From Deltaproteobacteria bacterium (GTDB lineage Bacteria > Desulfobacterota > JAENJC01): 21,654 nucleotides of DNA. The position numbers were made by a program, and so were the translations under genes. The notes beneath the pieces are model-generated. The model had not been told where the DNA came from, searched no databases, and saw only the letters and a program-made list of their open reading frames with translations. Each line of letters begins with the position of its first letter. The first letter of the stretch is position 1. The stretch spans positions 1 through 21,654 of the forward strand of contig JACQYJ010000014.1 in assembly GCA_016208525.1 (NCBI GenBank). The letters run 5' to 3'. This document shows, in pieces, positions 6,773 to 13,214 of this stretch.

Positions 6773-6795
6773 AAATTGTATACAGTATACAATTT
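6773..6795. promoter_or_regulatory. 23-bp perfect palindrome upstream of the rnf promoter (putative operator)
   Basis: A perfect inverted repeat centred on 6784 with core ATTGTATAC-A-GTATACAAT. It begins five bases upstream of the -35 box. Its size and symmetry fit a dimeric repressor or activator site, and GTATAC half-sites recall GntR/FadR-type operators. The regulator is not identified and no such gene is in the window. Confidence 0.65.
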
Positions 6796-6899
6796 TAGCA
6801 GCCCCGTAATTTAAGCCAACCTCCGTTTAACAATCCTCCTATTTGAGGTATTGTTATCTCAGAAATACCGTACATCCCTTCTTTCCGGATTCAACAGGA

Positions 6900-7130
6900 T
6901 TAAGCAGAATGTGGCTGATGATGCTGCAGCAATCCGTTTGTGATTTTTTGACTGTCTTCATCTGATCCCCTACGCAGTTTTCCCCAGAGTTTCCCCAAAA
7001 CGCCAGTTTCAGCCCTACGGCGGAAGTAGTCAATTTCCTGCTCAGGCGTCATGTTTTTTATGTCTTTATAAATCTCCATCTGGGCTTCGTGTTTGAACTC
7101 AACGCAATGGAACCCTTTCTCAGTCTTCAT
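6900..7130 (-). CDS. Small hypothetical protein
   Basis: A 76-residue charged protein I do not recognise with confidence. The N-terminal two thirds (FHCVEFKHEAQMEIYKDIKN, then MTPEQEIDYFRRRAE) looks helical and resembles short proteins often found beside toxin genes; that is an impression, not an assignment. A strong ribosome site (GGAGG, nine bases before the ATG) supports translation. The C-terminal residues and the stop lie in a repeat-like stretch (GGATTCAACAGGATTAAGCA, read on the plus strand), so the native C-terminus may have been altered. The expected partner is absent: upstream is only a fragment of a BRO-like gene. Confidence 0.6.
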   Translation of the reverse strand: MKTEKGFHCVEFKHEAQMEIYKDIKNMTPEQEIDYFRRRAETGVLGKLWGKLRRGSDEDSQKITNGLLQHHQPHSA

Positions 7131-7258
7131 CTATCAACACCTCCTCTGGCGATCTCCATATATTCTCGGTATTTTCATTAAGACCTCGCTTCTTACTTTA
7201 GCCCCTCATTTCCAACTATGCTACTCAAGAACTTTGAGATGTATTTTCAGTTCCCTCA

Positions 7259-7315
7259 TCATACCTGACGGCGGATTTTGTAATTCTCAAATACGGCAAG
7301 TGGGATTTCTGTCAT
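7259..7315 (-). pseudogene. Fragment of a BRO-N type protein
   Basis: An 18-codon piece reading MTEIPLAVFENYKIRRQV and then stop. It matches the usual opening of BRO-family N-terminal domain proteins (an IPLAVFE-YKIRR-like start), but the continuation into the DNA-binding domain is missing. It lies between the KilA-N gene and the small protein on the same strand. I infer a deletion remnant of a phage-like or accessory gene. Confidence 0.4.
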
Positions 7316-7334
7316 TTTCCTGTCCTCATTGTAG

Positions 7335-7355
7335 GGGCGACCCGGCGGGTCGCCC
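7335..7355. repeat. Short perfect hairpin GGGCGACCC-GGC-GGGTCGCCC
   Basis: A nine-base-pair stem with a three-base loop in the gap after the KilA-N gene. A T-rich stretch follows on the plus strand, but no plus-strand gene ends here, so it is more likely a dispersed REP-like hairpin than a working terminator. Confidence 0.6.
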
Positions 7356-7400
7356 GTTCCTTTCTATTTTTAAGCCTTCCGATACAGCATATGCAGCATA

Positions 7401-8216
7401 TTATTTCCCCTCAATCCTCTTTACACTGCGATCATCGGTCAAAAGCTTCATCTGGTGGATCGCAATCTGATTGAGTTTTATCAACCGCTCAGACTGAACC
7501 ATCCCGTCACTGATAAAATGAGCGTTGAGATTTTCCAGATTCGAGAGGCAAACCAGTTGGGATATATCGGCATAATCACGGATATTTCCTTTGTCGTCAG
7601 GATGTTCATCCCGCCACTGTTTGGCGGTCTTGCCAAAGAGCGCCACATTAAGCACGTCGGCTTCGGTGGCATAGACCAGATTCACTTGAGATTTAGACAG
7701 AGCTGCCGGAATAAGGTTTTCCTTGATGGCATCGGTATGTATGCGGTAGTTGATCCTGGCAAGATTGCGACGGATATCCCAGCCGAGTTGTCTGTGTTCT
7801 TCATCCTTGAGACGCTGGAACTCTTTGATAAGATAGAGCTTGAACTCCACCGAAATCCATGAGGCAAACTCAAAGGCAATGTCCTTGTGGGCGTATGTGC
7901 CGCCATAACGTCCCGCCTTGGATACCAGGCCGACAGCTCCTGTTTTTTCGATCCATTGTTTAGGGGTCAGCACAAAGCTATTGAGACCAGCCTGTTTTCT
8001 AAACCCATCGAATTCGATGGGTTTAAAGTTAGGGTTATTAAGCTGTTCCCAAATCCCCAGAAATTCAATAGTGCTTCTATTGCGCATCCAATTCTGGATA
8101 ATGTAGTCAGTACGTTCAGAATCCTTGTATCGGGCCATATCTGTAATACAAATGTAATCCGCATCACTCTCGGAATAAACCGTAATCTCTTTGCTCAAGA
8201 CCTCAATCTTTGCCAT
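7401..8216 (-). CDS. KilA-N domain protein
   Basis: A 271-residue protein with an N-terminal KilA-N domain, a DNA-binding fold common in phages and accessory islands. Visible signatures are DADYICITDMARYKD (19-33), TDYIIQNWMRNRSTIEFLG, TGAVGLVSKAGRYGGTYAHKDIAFEFASW and ISVEFKLYLIKEFQRLK (to about 137). The C-terminal half is an alpha-helical domain common in this subfamily, with EADVLNVALFGKTAKQWR. The ATG is preceded by AAGGGG. The role is not known; DNA binding is inferred from the fold. It stands alone with gene fragments around it, typical of an accessory islet. Confidence 0.85.
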   Translation of the reverse strand: MAKIEVLSKEITVYSESDADYICITDMARYKDSERTDYIIQNWMRNRSTIEFLGIWEQLNNPNFKPIEFDGFRKQAGLNSFVLTPKQWIEKTGAVGLVSKAGRYGGTYAHKDIAFEFASWISVEFKLYLIKEFQRLKDEEHRQLGWDIRRNLARINYRIHTDAIKENLIPAALSKSQVNLVYATEADVLNVALFGKTAKQWRDEHPDDKGNIRDYADISQLVCLSNLENLNAHFISDGMVQSERLIKLNQIAIHQMKLLTDDRSVKRIEGK

Positions 8217-8424
8217 ATATTACCCCTTAGCCCAGCATCCCCGAAAGCTCGATCACAAAAAGGAATGCAAAAAGGAATGGGGACAGGCTACTTTTAAATA
8301 CTATTATCAGGGTCGTTAAAGTGGGCGGTCCCTTTTTGTTTCCCCTTTTTTGACTTTTTACGATCACATCAAATATGACGCAAGACGACCGGGCGTTAAA
8401 TACCGTTACGGGCAACTCAAGCAT

Positions 8425-8544
8425 TCATGGCATTTCAAAGAAGTAAGCATTTCCAAAGGCATTTCCAAACGCAGGCGGAATTGCATAGATATAACTAAAG
8501 CCGTTCCATTTTCCCGTAACTTCCTGTTCATCTTTGTCTTTGTA
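8425..8544 (-). pseudogene. Possible C-terminal gene fragment
   Basis: A minus-strand stretch with protein-like composition (KWNGFSYIYAIPPAFGNAF ... YFFEMP, then stop) and no start codon of its own. A neighbouring frame just upstream (reading PWKVRPDIIGGLEVY) could be its continuation across a frameshift. I do not recognise the family. Confidence 0.2.
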
Positions 8545-8616
8545 TATACTTCTAATCCGCCAATGATATCGGGTCTGACTTTCCAAGGGAGTTTCGAGCG
8601 TATAGGAAGTTCCCTG

Positions 8617-8668
8617 TATCTCTTAAGAGGGGGGACTTAAACCTCCACTCTTAGGTTAAGAGAGACCG
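8617..8668. repeat. CTCTTAAGAGGGG-type repeat upstream of hemL
   Basis: A CTCTTAAGAGG palindrome, then a CTCTTAGGTTAAGAGAG palindrome. The same pair in the same order is at 17668-17762, and a single-palindrome variant is at 14563-14607. Here it truncates the 5' side of the remnant at 8655-8855. Confidence 0.75.
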
Positions 8669-8855
8669 CCTTGATTTAATCACCGAACATCATCAAAGTC
8701 AAGCAATTAAAGAGGATAAACTTCTTGCAGCGGATAGTGTTTTGGGGAAGACGGGATGCGGCGGATACAAGGTCTTTGTAGAGACCGAGACCTCATGGGA
8801 AACCCTCTTCTTTCTTGACATAACCGGAAAATTTGTGTTACGGTCAGGCCTGTAA
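8655..8855 (+). pseudogene. C-terminal remnant of an unidentified gene
   Basis: An open stretch of 66 codons ending in TAA TAG, with no credible start. It looks coding (CGGYKVFVETETSWETLFFL, then DITGKFVLRSGL), with alternating hydrophobic residues like a beta-rich domain end. It begins directly inside the repeat at 8617-8668, which probably removed the rest. I do not recognise the family. The hemL promoter candidate lies inside it. Confidence 0.35.
8815..8844 (+). promoter_or_regulatory. Possible hemL promoter
   Basis: TTGACA at 8815-8820 followed, after 17 or 18 bases, by a weak -10 (TTACGG or TACGGT). It is the best match in the 80 bases before hemL; the -10 is poor. Confidence 0.35.
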
Positions 8856-8891
8856 TAGCGAACTATAAACTGAAATCGTAAGGAGTTAACC

Positions 8892-10175
8892 ATGAACACA
8901 TCCAGATCCCAATCCTTATTTACTGAAGCGCAAAAACTTATCCCGGGAGGCGTCAACTCCCCTGTCAGGGCCTTCAAGTCTGTTGGAGGGAACCCGTTAT
9001 TTATATCAAAGGCAAAGGGTTCTAAGATTTATGATGCCGATGGGAACGAGTTTATAGACTATGTAGGTTCATGGGGGCCTATGATAGTTGGTCACGCCCA
9101 TCCGAAGGTTAATGAGGCTCTTAAAAAGGCGATTGACAACGGGACGAGTTATGGGGCGCCAACTGAACTTGAGGTGACACTGGCGAAGATGGTCATAGAC
9201 GCAGTCCCCTCCATAGAGATGGTCAGGTTCGTTAACTCCGGGACAGAGGCCGCCATGAGCGCCATAAGGCTTGCCAGGGGATATACTGGAAGGGACAAGA
9301 TAATAAAGTTTGAGGGTTGCTATCACGGCCATGCCGACTATCTTCTGGTAAAGGCTGGTTCTGGGGTAGCTACGCTTGGTCTTCCAGATTCCCCAGGGGT
9401 GCCGGCAGACTTTGCAAAGCACACCCTTACAGCAACCTTCAATGACCTTGATTCGGTTAAAGCGCTCCTTGAGGCCAATAGCGGCCCGGTTGCCTGTATA
9501 ATAGTTGAGCCGGTCGTCGGAAACGCCGGGTGTATCCTGCCGAAAGAGGGGTTCCACGATGGACTGAGAAAGCTCTGCACAGAGCACGGCGCATTGCTCA
9601 TATTCGATGAGGTCATGACGGGGTTCAGGGTTGCCTTCGGCGGAGCTCAGGAGAGATACAACATTATGCCTGATCTTACCTGCCTGGGAAAGGTCATAGG
9701 CGGAGGCCTTCCGGTCGGCGCTTACGGAGGGAAAAGGGAGATAATGCAGAAGATAGCCCCGGCAGGGCCCATATACCAGGCAGGGACCCTCTCAGGGAAC
9801 CCTCTCGCAATGACGGCAGGAATAGAGACACTCAAGATACTCAAAGAGCCAGGTGTTTATGATAAACTTGAGGAAAGCTCAAGATATCTTTGCGATGAGC
9901 TTAGCAAGCTTGCCAGGAAGCATAACCAGCCATCCACTCTAAACAGGGCAGGGGCCATGTTTACCTCCTTCTTTAGCTCTCAGGAGGTCCGTGACTGGAA
10001 TACAGCCAAGACCTCCGATACTGCCAGGTTTGGCAGGTTCTTCATGGGGATGCTTGAAAGAGGAATTTACCTGGCGCCTTCCCAGTTCGAGGCTGCATTT
10101 ATATCAATGGCCCACTCCAGGGAGGATATTGAAAAGACCTTGAAGGCAGCTGATGAGGTAATGACTGTACTGTAA
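8892..10175 (+). CDS. hemL: Glutamate-1-semialdehyde 2,1-aminomutase
   Basis: Converts glutamate-1-semialdehyde to 5-aminolevulinate, the last step of the C5 pathway to tetrapyrroles (haem, sirohaem, corrinoids). It is 427 residues, the normal length. Class III aminotransferase features are clear: LIPGGVNSPVRAF (16-28), the phosphate-binding VNSGTEAAMSAIRLAR (114-129), EGCYHGHADY, the cofactor aspartate in LLIFDEVMTGFR, and the pyridoxal-phosphate lysine K267 in CLGKVIGGGLPVGAYGG. A strong AAGGAG site lies six bases before the ATG. It precedes the F0 genes with only a 64-base gap that contains a separate promoter, so the two units are probably independently regulated. Its product feeds the corrinoid pathway encoded further along the window. 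Confidence 0.98.
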   Translation: MNTSRSQSLFTEAQKLIPGGVNSPVRAFKSVGGNPLFISKAKGSKIYDADGNEFIDYVGSWGPMIVGHAHPKVNEALKKAIDNGTSYGAPTELEVTLAKMVIDAVPSIEMVRFVNSGTEAAMSAIRLARGYTGRDKIIKFEGCYHGHADYLLVKAGSGVATLGLPDSPGVPADFAKHTLTATFNDLDSVKALLEANSGPVACIIVEPVVGNAGCILPKEGFHDGLRKLCTEHGALLIFDEVMTGFRVAFGGAQERYNIMPDLTCLGKVIGGGLPVGAYGGKREIMQKIAPAGPIYQAGTLSGNPLAMTAGIETLKILKEPGVYDKLEESSRYLCDELSKLARKHNQPSTLNRAGAMFTSFFSSQEVRDWNTAKTSDTARFGRFFMGMLERGIYLAPSQFEAAFISMAHSREDIEKTLKAADEVMTVL

Positions 10176-10192
10176 AGGGATGCAAAAATTAA

Positions 10193-10222
10193 TTGACAAT
10201 TCACCTCCCTCCATGCTATTAA
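10193..10222 (+). promoter_or_regulatory. Promoter of the F0 ATP synthase operon
   Basis: TTGACA (10193-10198), an 18-base spacer, TATTAA (10217-10222). It falls in the gap between hemL and the atpZ-like gene; predicted transcription starts near 10229, only about 11 bases before the GTG at 10240, so the leader would be very short. Confidence 0.6.
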
Positions 10223-10239
10223 AGTGCGTTATCTTTTAG

Positions 10240-10470
10240 GTGCATTTTTTGGGTGAGGACAGAAAAGAGCTTTTCAGGCTGGTGTCTAAGTTCAGCGCCG
10301 TTGGCATCGAGATGGGTTTTTCGGTGGTCATCGGGTTGCTTATGGGGATATACCTGGACAGGTACCTGAAGACAGACCCGTGGATGACAATTGTTTTTTT
10401 GCTCTTCGGAGTTGCAGCAGCCTTCAGGGTAATAATTAGAGTCGCAAAAGAAAGCCGGCAGGAAGAGTGA
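10240..10470 (+). CDS. AtpZ/AtpI-like small membrane protein of the ATP synthase operon
   Basis: A 76-residue protein with two membrane helices and the family pattern GIEMGFSVVIGLLMGIYLDRYLKTDPW followed by FRVIIRVAKE in separate parts (ATPase_gene1 / AtpZ type). Such proteins precede F0 genes in many bacteria and are linked to assembly of the c ring or to Mg2+ or Ca2+ transport; the exact role is uncertain. I accept the GTG at 10240 because it yields the full N-terminus, although the ribosome site is weak. Its TGA overlaps the next GTG (GTGA), so the two are translationally coupled. Confidence 0.85.
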   Translation: MHFLGEDRKELFRLVSKFSAVGIEMGFSVVIGLLMGIYLDRYLKTDPWMTIVFLLFGVAAAFRVIIRVAKESRQEE

Positions 10471-10835
10471 CGGCTTTTCAAATAATGATTAAATTGCCGT
10501 TTGAAATAACCTGCGTGGCCTTAATTTTTGCGGCATCCGTACTTAGCTGGTTTATATTTGGTTCTTATAATATATTTATAGGGATCTTGGCCGGCGGACT
10601 TATCGGGATTATTAACTTCAAGTGGCTCGGCAGCATAGTAAAAGGGGCATTGTCGGAAGGCGGTGCAGCAAGGTATACAATAAAATACCTGCTGAAGTTT
10701 TTTTTTGTGATTACTGCTTCGGCATTTTTGATATACGCCAGACTGGCCGACCCACTGGCATTCCTGGTTGGTTTTACCATAATAGTTTTTACCGTCTCCC
10801 TCCAGGGGGCTGATTTTATAAACAGGAGCAAATAG
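10467..10835 (+). CDS. ATP synthase I-like membrane protein
   Basis: A 122-residue protein with four predicted membrane helices (about 12-30, 34-52, 72-90, 95-112), of the ATP-synt_I family. GGLIGIINFKWLG is typical of the second helix and the turn after it. The family lies upstream of atpB in many operons and is thought to help assemble F0. The start is GTG, overlapping the previous stop. The gap to atpB is only five bases. Confidence 0.85.
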   Translation: MTAFQIMIKLPFEITCVALIFAASVLSWFIFGSYNIFIGILAGGLIGIINFKWLGSIVKGALSEGGAARYTIKYLLKFFFVITASAFLIYARLADPLAFLVGFTIIVFTVSLQGADFINRSK

Positions 10836-10840
10836 GGATT

Positions 10841-11548
10841 ATGGAACACGGATTTAACTGGTTCTCATTAGTGCCGATACCCTTTTTTCATGAGTATCCT
10901 TATGTTCCCTTCGGGATCGTAATATTCCTGGCGCTCCTGGTTATGGCCTTATCCGTTTCACGGAAGATGGCCGCCGCTGAAAACTACCTGGTCCCGGAAA
11001 AAACCCTTACTCTCAGGAATACCTTTGAAATAGCTGTAGAGGCTATTCTGGGATTGATACATGACACCATGGGAGAGCATGGAAGGTATTTCCTGCCTCT
11101 ACTCGGCACCCTGGCATTCTTTATATTCTTTTCCAACATATCAGGCCAGATACCTGGGTTCGTTCCTCCTACGAGCAACATAAATACAACTGCTGCATGC
11201 GCCCTGATAGTTTTCTTCACTACCCATATATACGGGTTCAAGGCCAACGGCATGAAATACCTTAAGCATTTTCTTGGCCCTGTCTGGTGGCTGTCTCCCC
11301 TCATGCTGCCGATAGAGATAATCGGCCATCTTGCAAGGCCTTTGTCCCTCTCCATGAGGCTTTTTGGGAACATCTTCGGAGACCATACGGTGCTGGCTGT
11401 TTTTATGCTGCTGGTTCCCCTGATAGTCCCTCTCCCGATGCTGTTCCTCGGGATATTTGTTGCCGTAGTTCAGACATTCGTTTTTACGCTGTTAAGTATG
11501 ATATATATTGGCGGCGCAATAGAGCGCCACGAAGAGGAACACCATTAA
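10841..11548 (+). CDS. atpB: ATP synthase F0 subunit a
   Basis: Subunit a forms the ion half-channels against the c ring. It is 235 residues with about six membrane helices. The essential arginine is R173 in RPLSLSMRLFGNIFGDHTVL. Other family features are SNISGQIPGF (98-107), PPTSNINTTAACALIVFF, and the C-terminal QTFVFTLLSMIYIGGAI. The ATG is six bases after the preceding stop. The genes for b, delta, alpha, gamma, beta and epsilon do not follow, so the synthase is encoded in a split arrangement with F0 a and c together. Confidence 0.97.
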   Translation: MEHGFNWFSLVPIPFFHEYPYVPFGIVIFLALLVMALSVSRKMAAAENYLVPEKTLTLRNTFEIAVEAILGLIHDTMGEHGRYFLPLLGTLAFFIFFSNISGQIPGFVPPTSNINTTAACALIVFFTTHIYGFKANGMKYLKHFLGPVWWLSPLMLPIEIIGHLARPLSLSMRLFGNIFGDHTVLAVFMLLVPLIVPLPMLFLGIFVAVVQTFVFTLLSMIYIGGAIERHEEEHH

Positions 11549-11614
11549 GAGCAGTGAATAGTGAACAGTAGTCAGTTAAAAAAACATATTTTTTTTATGA
11601 AAGGGGGGATTTAA

Positions 11615-11941
11615 GTGAAGAAAGGTTTTGTATCAGTATTAGCAGTTATGGCTATGATGCTTATGGCAGCTCCATTAGCCATAGCACAGGAGGCAGCAGC
11701 AGGTCTCGGCGACAACGTAAAGTTCGGCGTAGCATTGGCCAGCGGTCTTGCCATAGGGATAGCAGCTTTGGGCGGCGCTCTCGGTCAGGGAAAGGCAACA
11801 GCAGCCGGTCTTGAAGGCATTGCCAGGAACCCGGGCGCATCAACTAAGATCATGACACCTATGATTATCGGTCTTGCCATGATCGAGTCTCTGGTCATAT
11901 ATGCACTCGTTATCGCATTCATGCTCTACTTCAAGCTGTAA
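11615..11941 (+). CDS. atpE: ATP synthase F0 subunit c
   Basis: The c subunit forms the rotor ring. It is 108 residues, longer than the usual 70-90, because of an N-terminal signal-like segment (about 1-25, ending near AIAQE) ahead of the two-helix hairpin. The loop motif is ARNPGA (70-75). The ion-binding carboxylate is E91 in LAMIESLVIYALV. Q58 in GALGQG and S92 after the glutamate match the Gln and Ser positions of Na+-binding rings, while the neighbouring Thr of Ilyobacter is Leu here. Na+ use is therefore possible but not shown. The GTG start has a GGGGGG site eight bases upstream. Confidence 0.97.
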   Translation: MKKGFVSVLAVMAMMLMAAPLAIAQEAAAGLGDNVKFGVALASGLAIGIAALGGALGQGKATAAGLEGIARNPGASTKIMTPMIIGLAMIESLVIYALVIAFMLYFKL

Positions 11942-11964
11942 TTTCGAGTAAGAACCGGTAAACT

Positions 11965-11995
11965 AAAAAAGGGCGGAGATCTCCCGCCCTTTTTT
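11965..11995. terminator. Bidirectional intrinsic terminator between atpE and cbiX-cbiC
   Basis: A stem GGGCGG / CCGCCC around a seven-base centre, with six As on one side and six Ts on the other, so it can end transcription from both directions. It follows atpE by 23 bases and touches the stop codon of the convergent cbiX-cbiC gene. Confidence 0.9.
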
Positions 11996-13026
11996 CATTT
12001 TGTCGCCATTAATCGTGACTTCTCTTCGTCAGCCAGTATCATCAAGGCATTAACAGCTGCTGCCGCGATAGTGCTCCCGCCTTTTGTTCCTTTGTTAGTT
12101 ATGTAGTTAAGGTCGCCGACAGCAAGGGCCTCTTTTGAATCAGCGGCCCCTACAAATCCGACAGGCATGCCGACCACAAGGGCTGGTCTAATCCCTTCTT
12201 CTTTAGAAAGTCTGATCAACTCGTATAGGGCAGTAGGGGCGTTCCCTATGGCCACGATCCCGCCGTTTATCCTCTCTTTACCCTTCCGCATTGCAATGGT
12301 CGCCCTTGTAACACCTTTCTCCTTCGCCTCTTTTATGACACCCTCGTCTGAGATGTGGCAGAATACTTCGATACCGAGCGTGTTCCTGTAACTCTGTAAA
12401 ATACCGGACTTCACCATGTCCACGTCTGTCACAATGGAGCATCCCTTTTTCAGGGCATCAACTCCTGCCTGCACTGCTCCTTTGCTGAACCGCATTGAAG
12501 CGGCGTATTCAAAATCGGTTGTAGTATGGACGATCCTGCGGACTACCGGATATTCAAGTTCCCCTATATTATAACCTCGCAGCGCCTCATCAATGATCCG
12601 GAAAGACTCCTTTTCTATCCCGTCTGGGCGGAAGTTCCTGCTAACTGATGACTGCTGACCGGTCACTGCCTTTGAAATCCGTTTAACTGCAATCTCTGCC
12701 AGCTTTGGGTCTTCTCCGAGGGGATCTGTCATTATCATCCTGACATTAGGGTACTTCTTTTTTGCCTCTTCCATCTCTGCCGGCAGGTCTTTTGATACAT
12801 GAGCGCCCATGTAAAGAAAGTAAGGCATGAAGACTATCTTTTCAGCGCCGCTTTCAATGCATAACCTGGCGCCAGTCTGAATGTCGGGCTTTCCGAACTC
12901 CATAAACGCCGCCTTTACCAGGTCATACCCTCCTGCCAGTTTGACCATCGCTGCCGTCCTTTCAAGGGACTCATTGGCCTCCTTGCTGGGACTGCCGTGA
13001 CCAAGTAGTAATATTGCTGTTTTCAA
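11995..13026 (-). CDS. CbiX-CbiC fusion: sirohydrochlorin cobaltochelatase / precorrin-8X methylmutase
   Basis: Two enzymes of the anaerobic (early-cobalt) corrinoid pathway in one 343-residue chain. Residues 1-120 are a short CbiX: LLLGHGSPS with H10 and FMPYFLYMGAHVSKDLP with H76, the metal-ligand histidines of the chelatase family, inserting Co2+ into sirohydrochlorin. Residues about 140-343 are CbiC/CobH, which moves the C-11 methyl to C-12: the catalytic histidine H167 is in RRIVHTTTDFEYA, followed by GNAPTALYEL, GMPVGFVGAADSK and GTKGGSTIAAAAVNAL. The linker (about 119-131, VTGQQSSVSRNF) is coded by a low-complexity repeat-like stretch. The start is TTG with GGAG six bases upstream. Its neighbours are other corrinoid genes, but the remaining ring enzymes are absent. 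Confidence 0.93.
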   Translation of the reverse strand: MKTAILLLGHGSPSKEANESLERTAAMVKLAGGYDLVKAAFMEFGKPDIQTGARLCIESGAEKIVFMPYFLYMGAHVSKDLPAEMEEAKKKYPNVRMIMTDPLGEDPKLAEIAVKRISKAVTGQQSSVSRNFRPDGIEKESFRIIDEALRGYNIGELEYPVVRRIVHTTTDFEYAASMRFSKGAVQAGVDALKKGCSIVTDVDMVKSGILQSYRNTLGIEVFCHISDEGVIKEAKEKGVTRATIAMRKGKERINGGIVAIGNAPTALYELIRLSKEEGIRPALVVGMPVGFVGAADSKEALAVGDLNYITNKGTKGGSTIAAAAVNALMILADEEKSRLMATK

Positions 13027-13042
13027 TTAAATCTCCTTTTTT

Positions 13043-13206
13043 GAACCGCGGAGGCGCAGAGACGCAGAGAAAGGCAAAAGCGTTTTGTCCACAGATTACT
13101 CAGATTGCGCAGATTTTATATCCTTGCTTAGAAGCGCCTACTTTTGGCAATCTGTGTAACTCTGCGGATATATAGCTCTTCTCTGCGCCTCGGCATCTCA
13201 GCGGTG
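13043..13206. repeat. Nested palindromic elements between the thiC-like gene and cbiX-cbiC
   Basis: The outer arms are AACCGCGGAGGCGCAGAGAC at 13043-13072 and its complement-like CTCTGCGCCTCGGCATCTCA at 13178-13206. Inside lies a complete CACAGATT-family palindrome (13088-13170). The block begins eight bases after the thiC-like stop and ends 16 bases before the cbiX start. Confidence 0.85.
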
Positions 13207-13214
13207 AATATGTT

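Larger units (their letters stand above)
8217..8814. other. Region of repeats and decayed gene pieces
   Basis: No intact gene is convincing here. Contents: a degenerate GGGACAGGCTACTTT / AAAGTGGGCGGTCCC hairpin at about 8280-8330; a low-confidence minus-strand gene fragment (8425-8544); a CTCTTAAGAGGGG-type repeat at 8617-8668; and the start of a C-terminal gene remnant on the plus strand (8655-8855). The small frames at 8227-8424 and 8350-8640 cross the repeats and show no family signature. Confidence 0.6.

Noticed and set aside
7331..7370. An intrinsic terminator for the KilA-N gene
   Set aside because: The hairpin is followed by Ts only on the plus strand, while the gene is on the minus strand.
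8227..8424. A 65-codon minus-strand frame upstream of the KilA-N gene
   Set aside because: It crosses a degenerate GGGACAGGCTACTTT repeat, and no domain is recognisable.
8350..8640. A 96-codon plus-strand frame
   Set aside because: Its composition is not protein-like toward the end, it reads into a repeat, and no start signal is present.
8699..8977. A minus-strand frame opposite the start of hemL
   Set aside because: It is antisense to a clear hemL N-terminus and has no family features.
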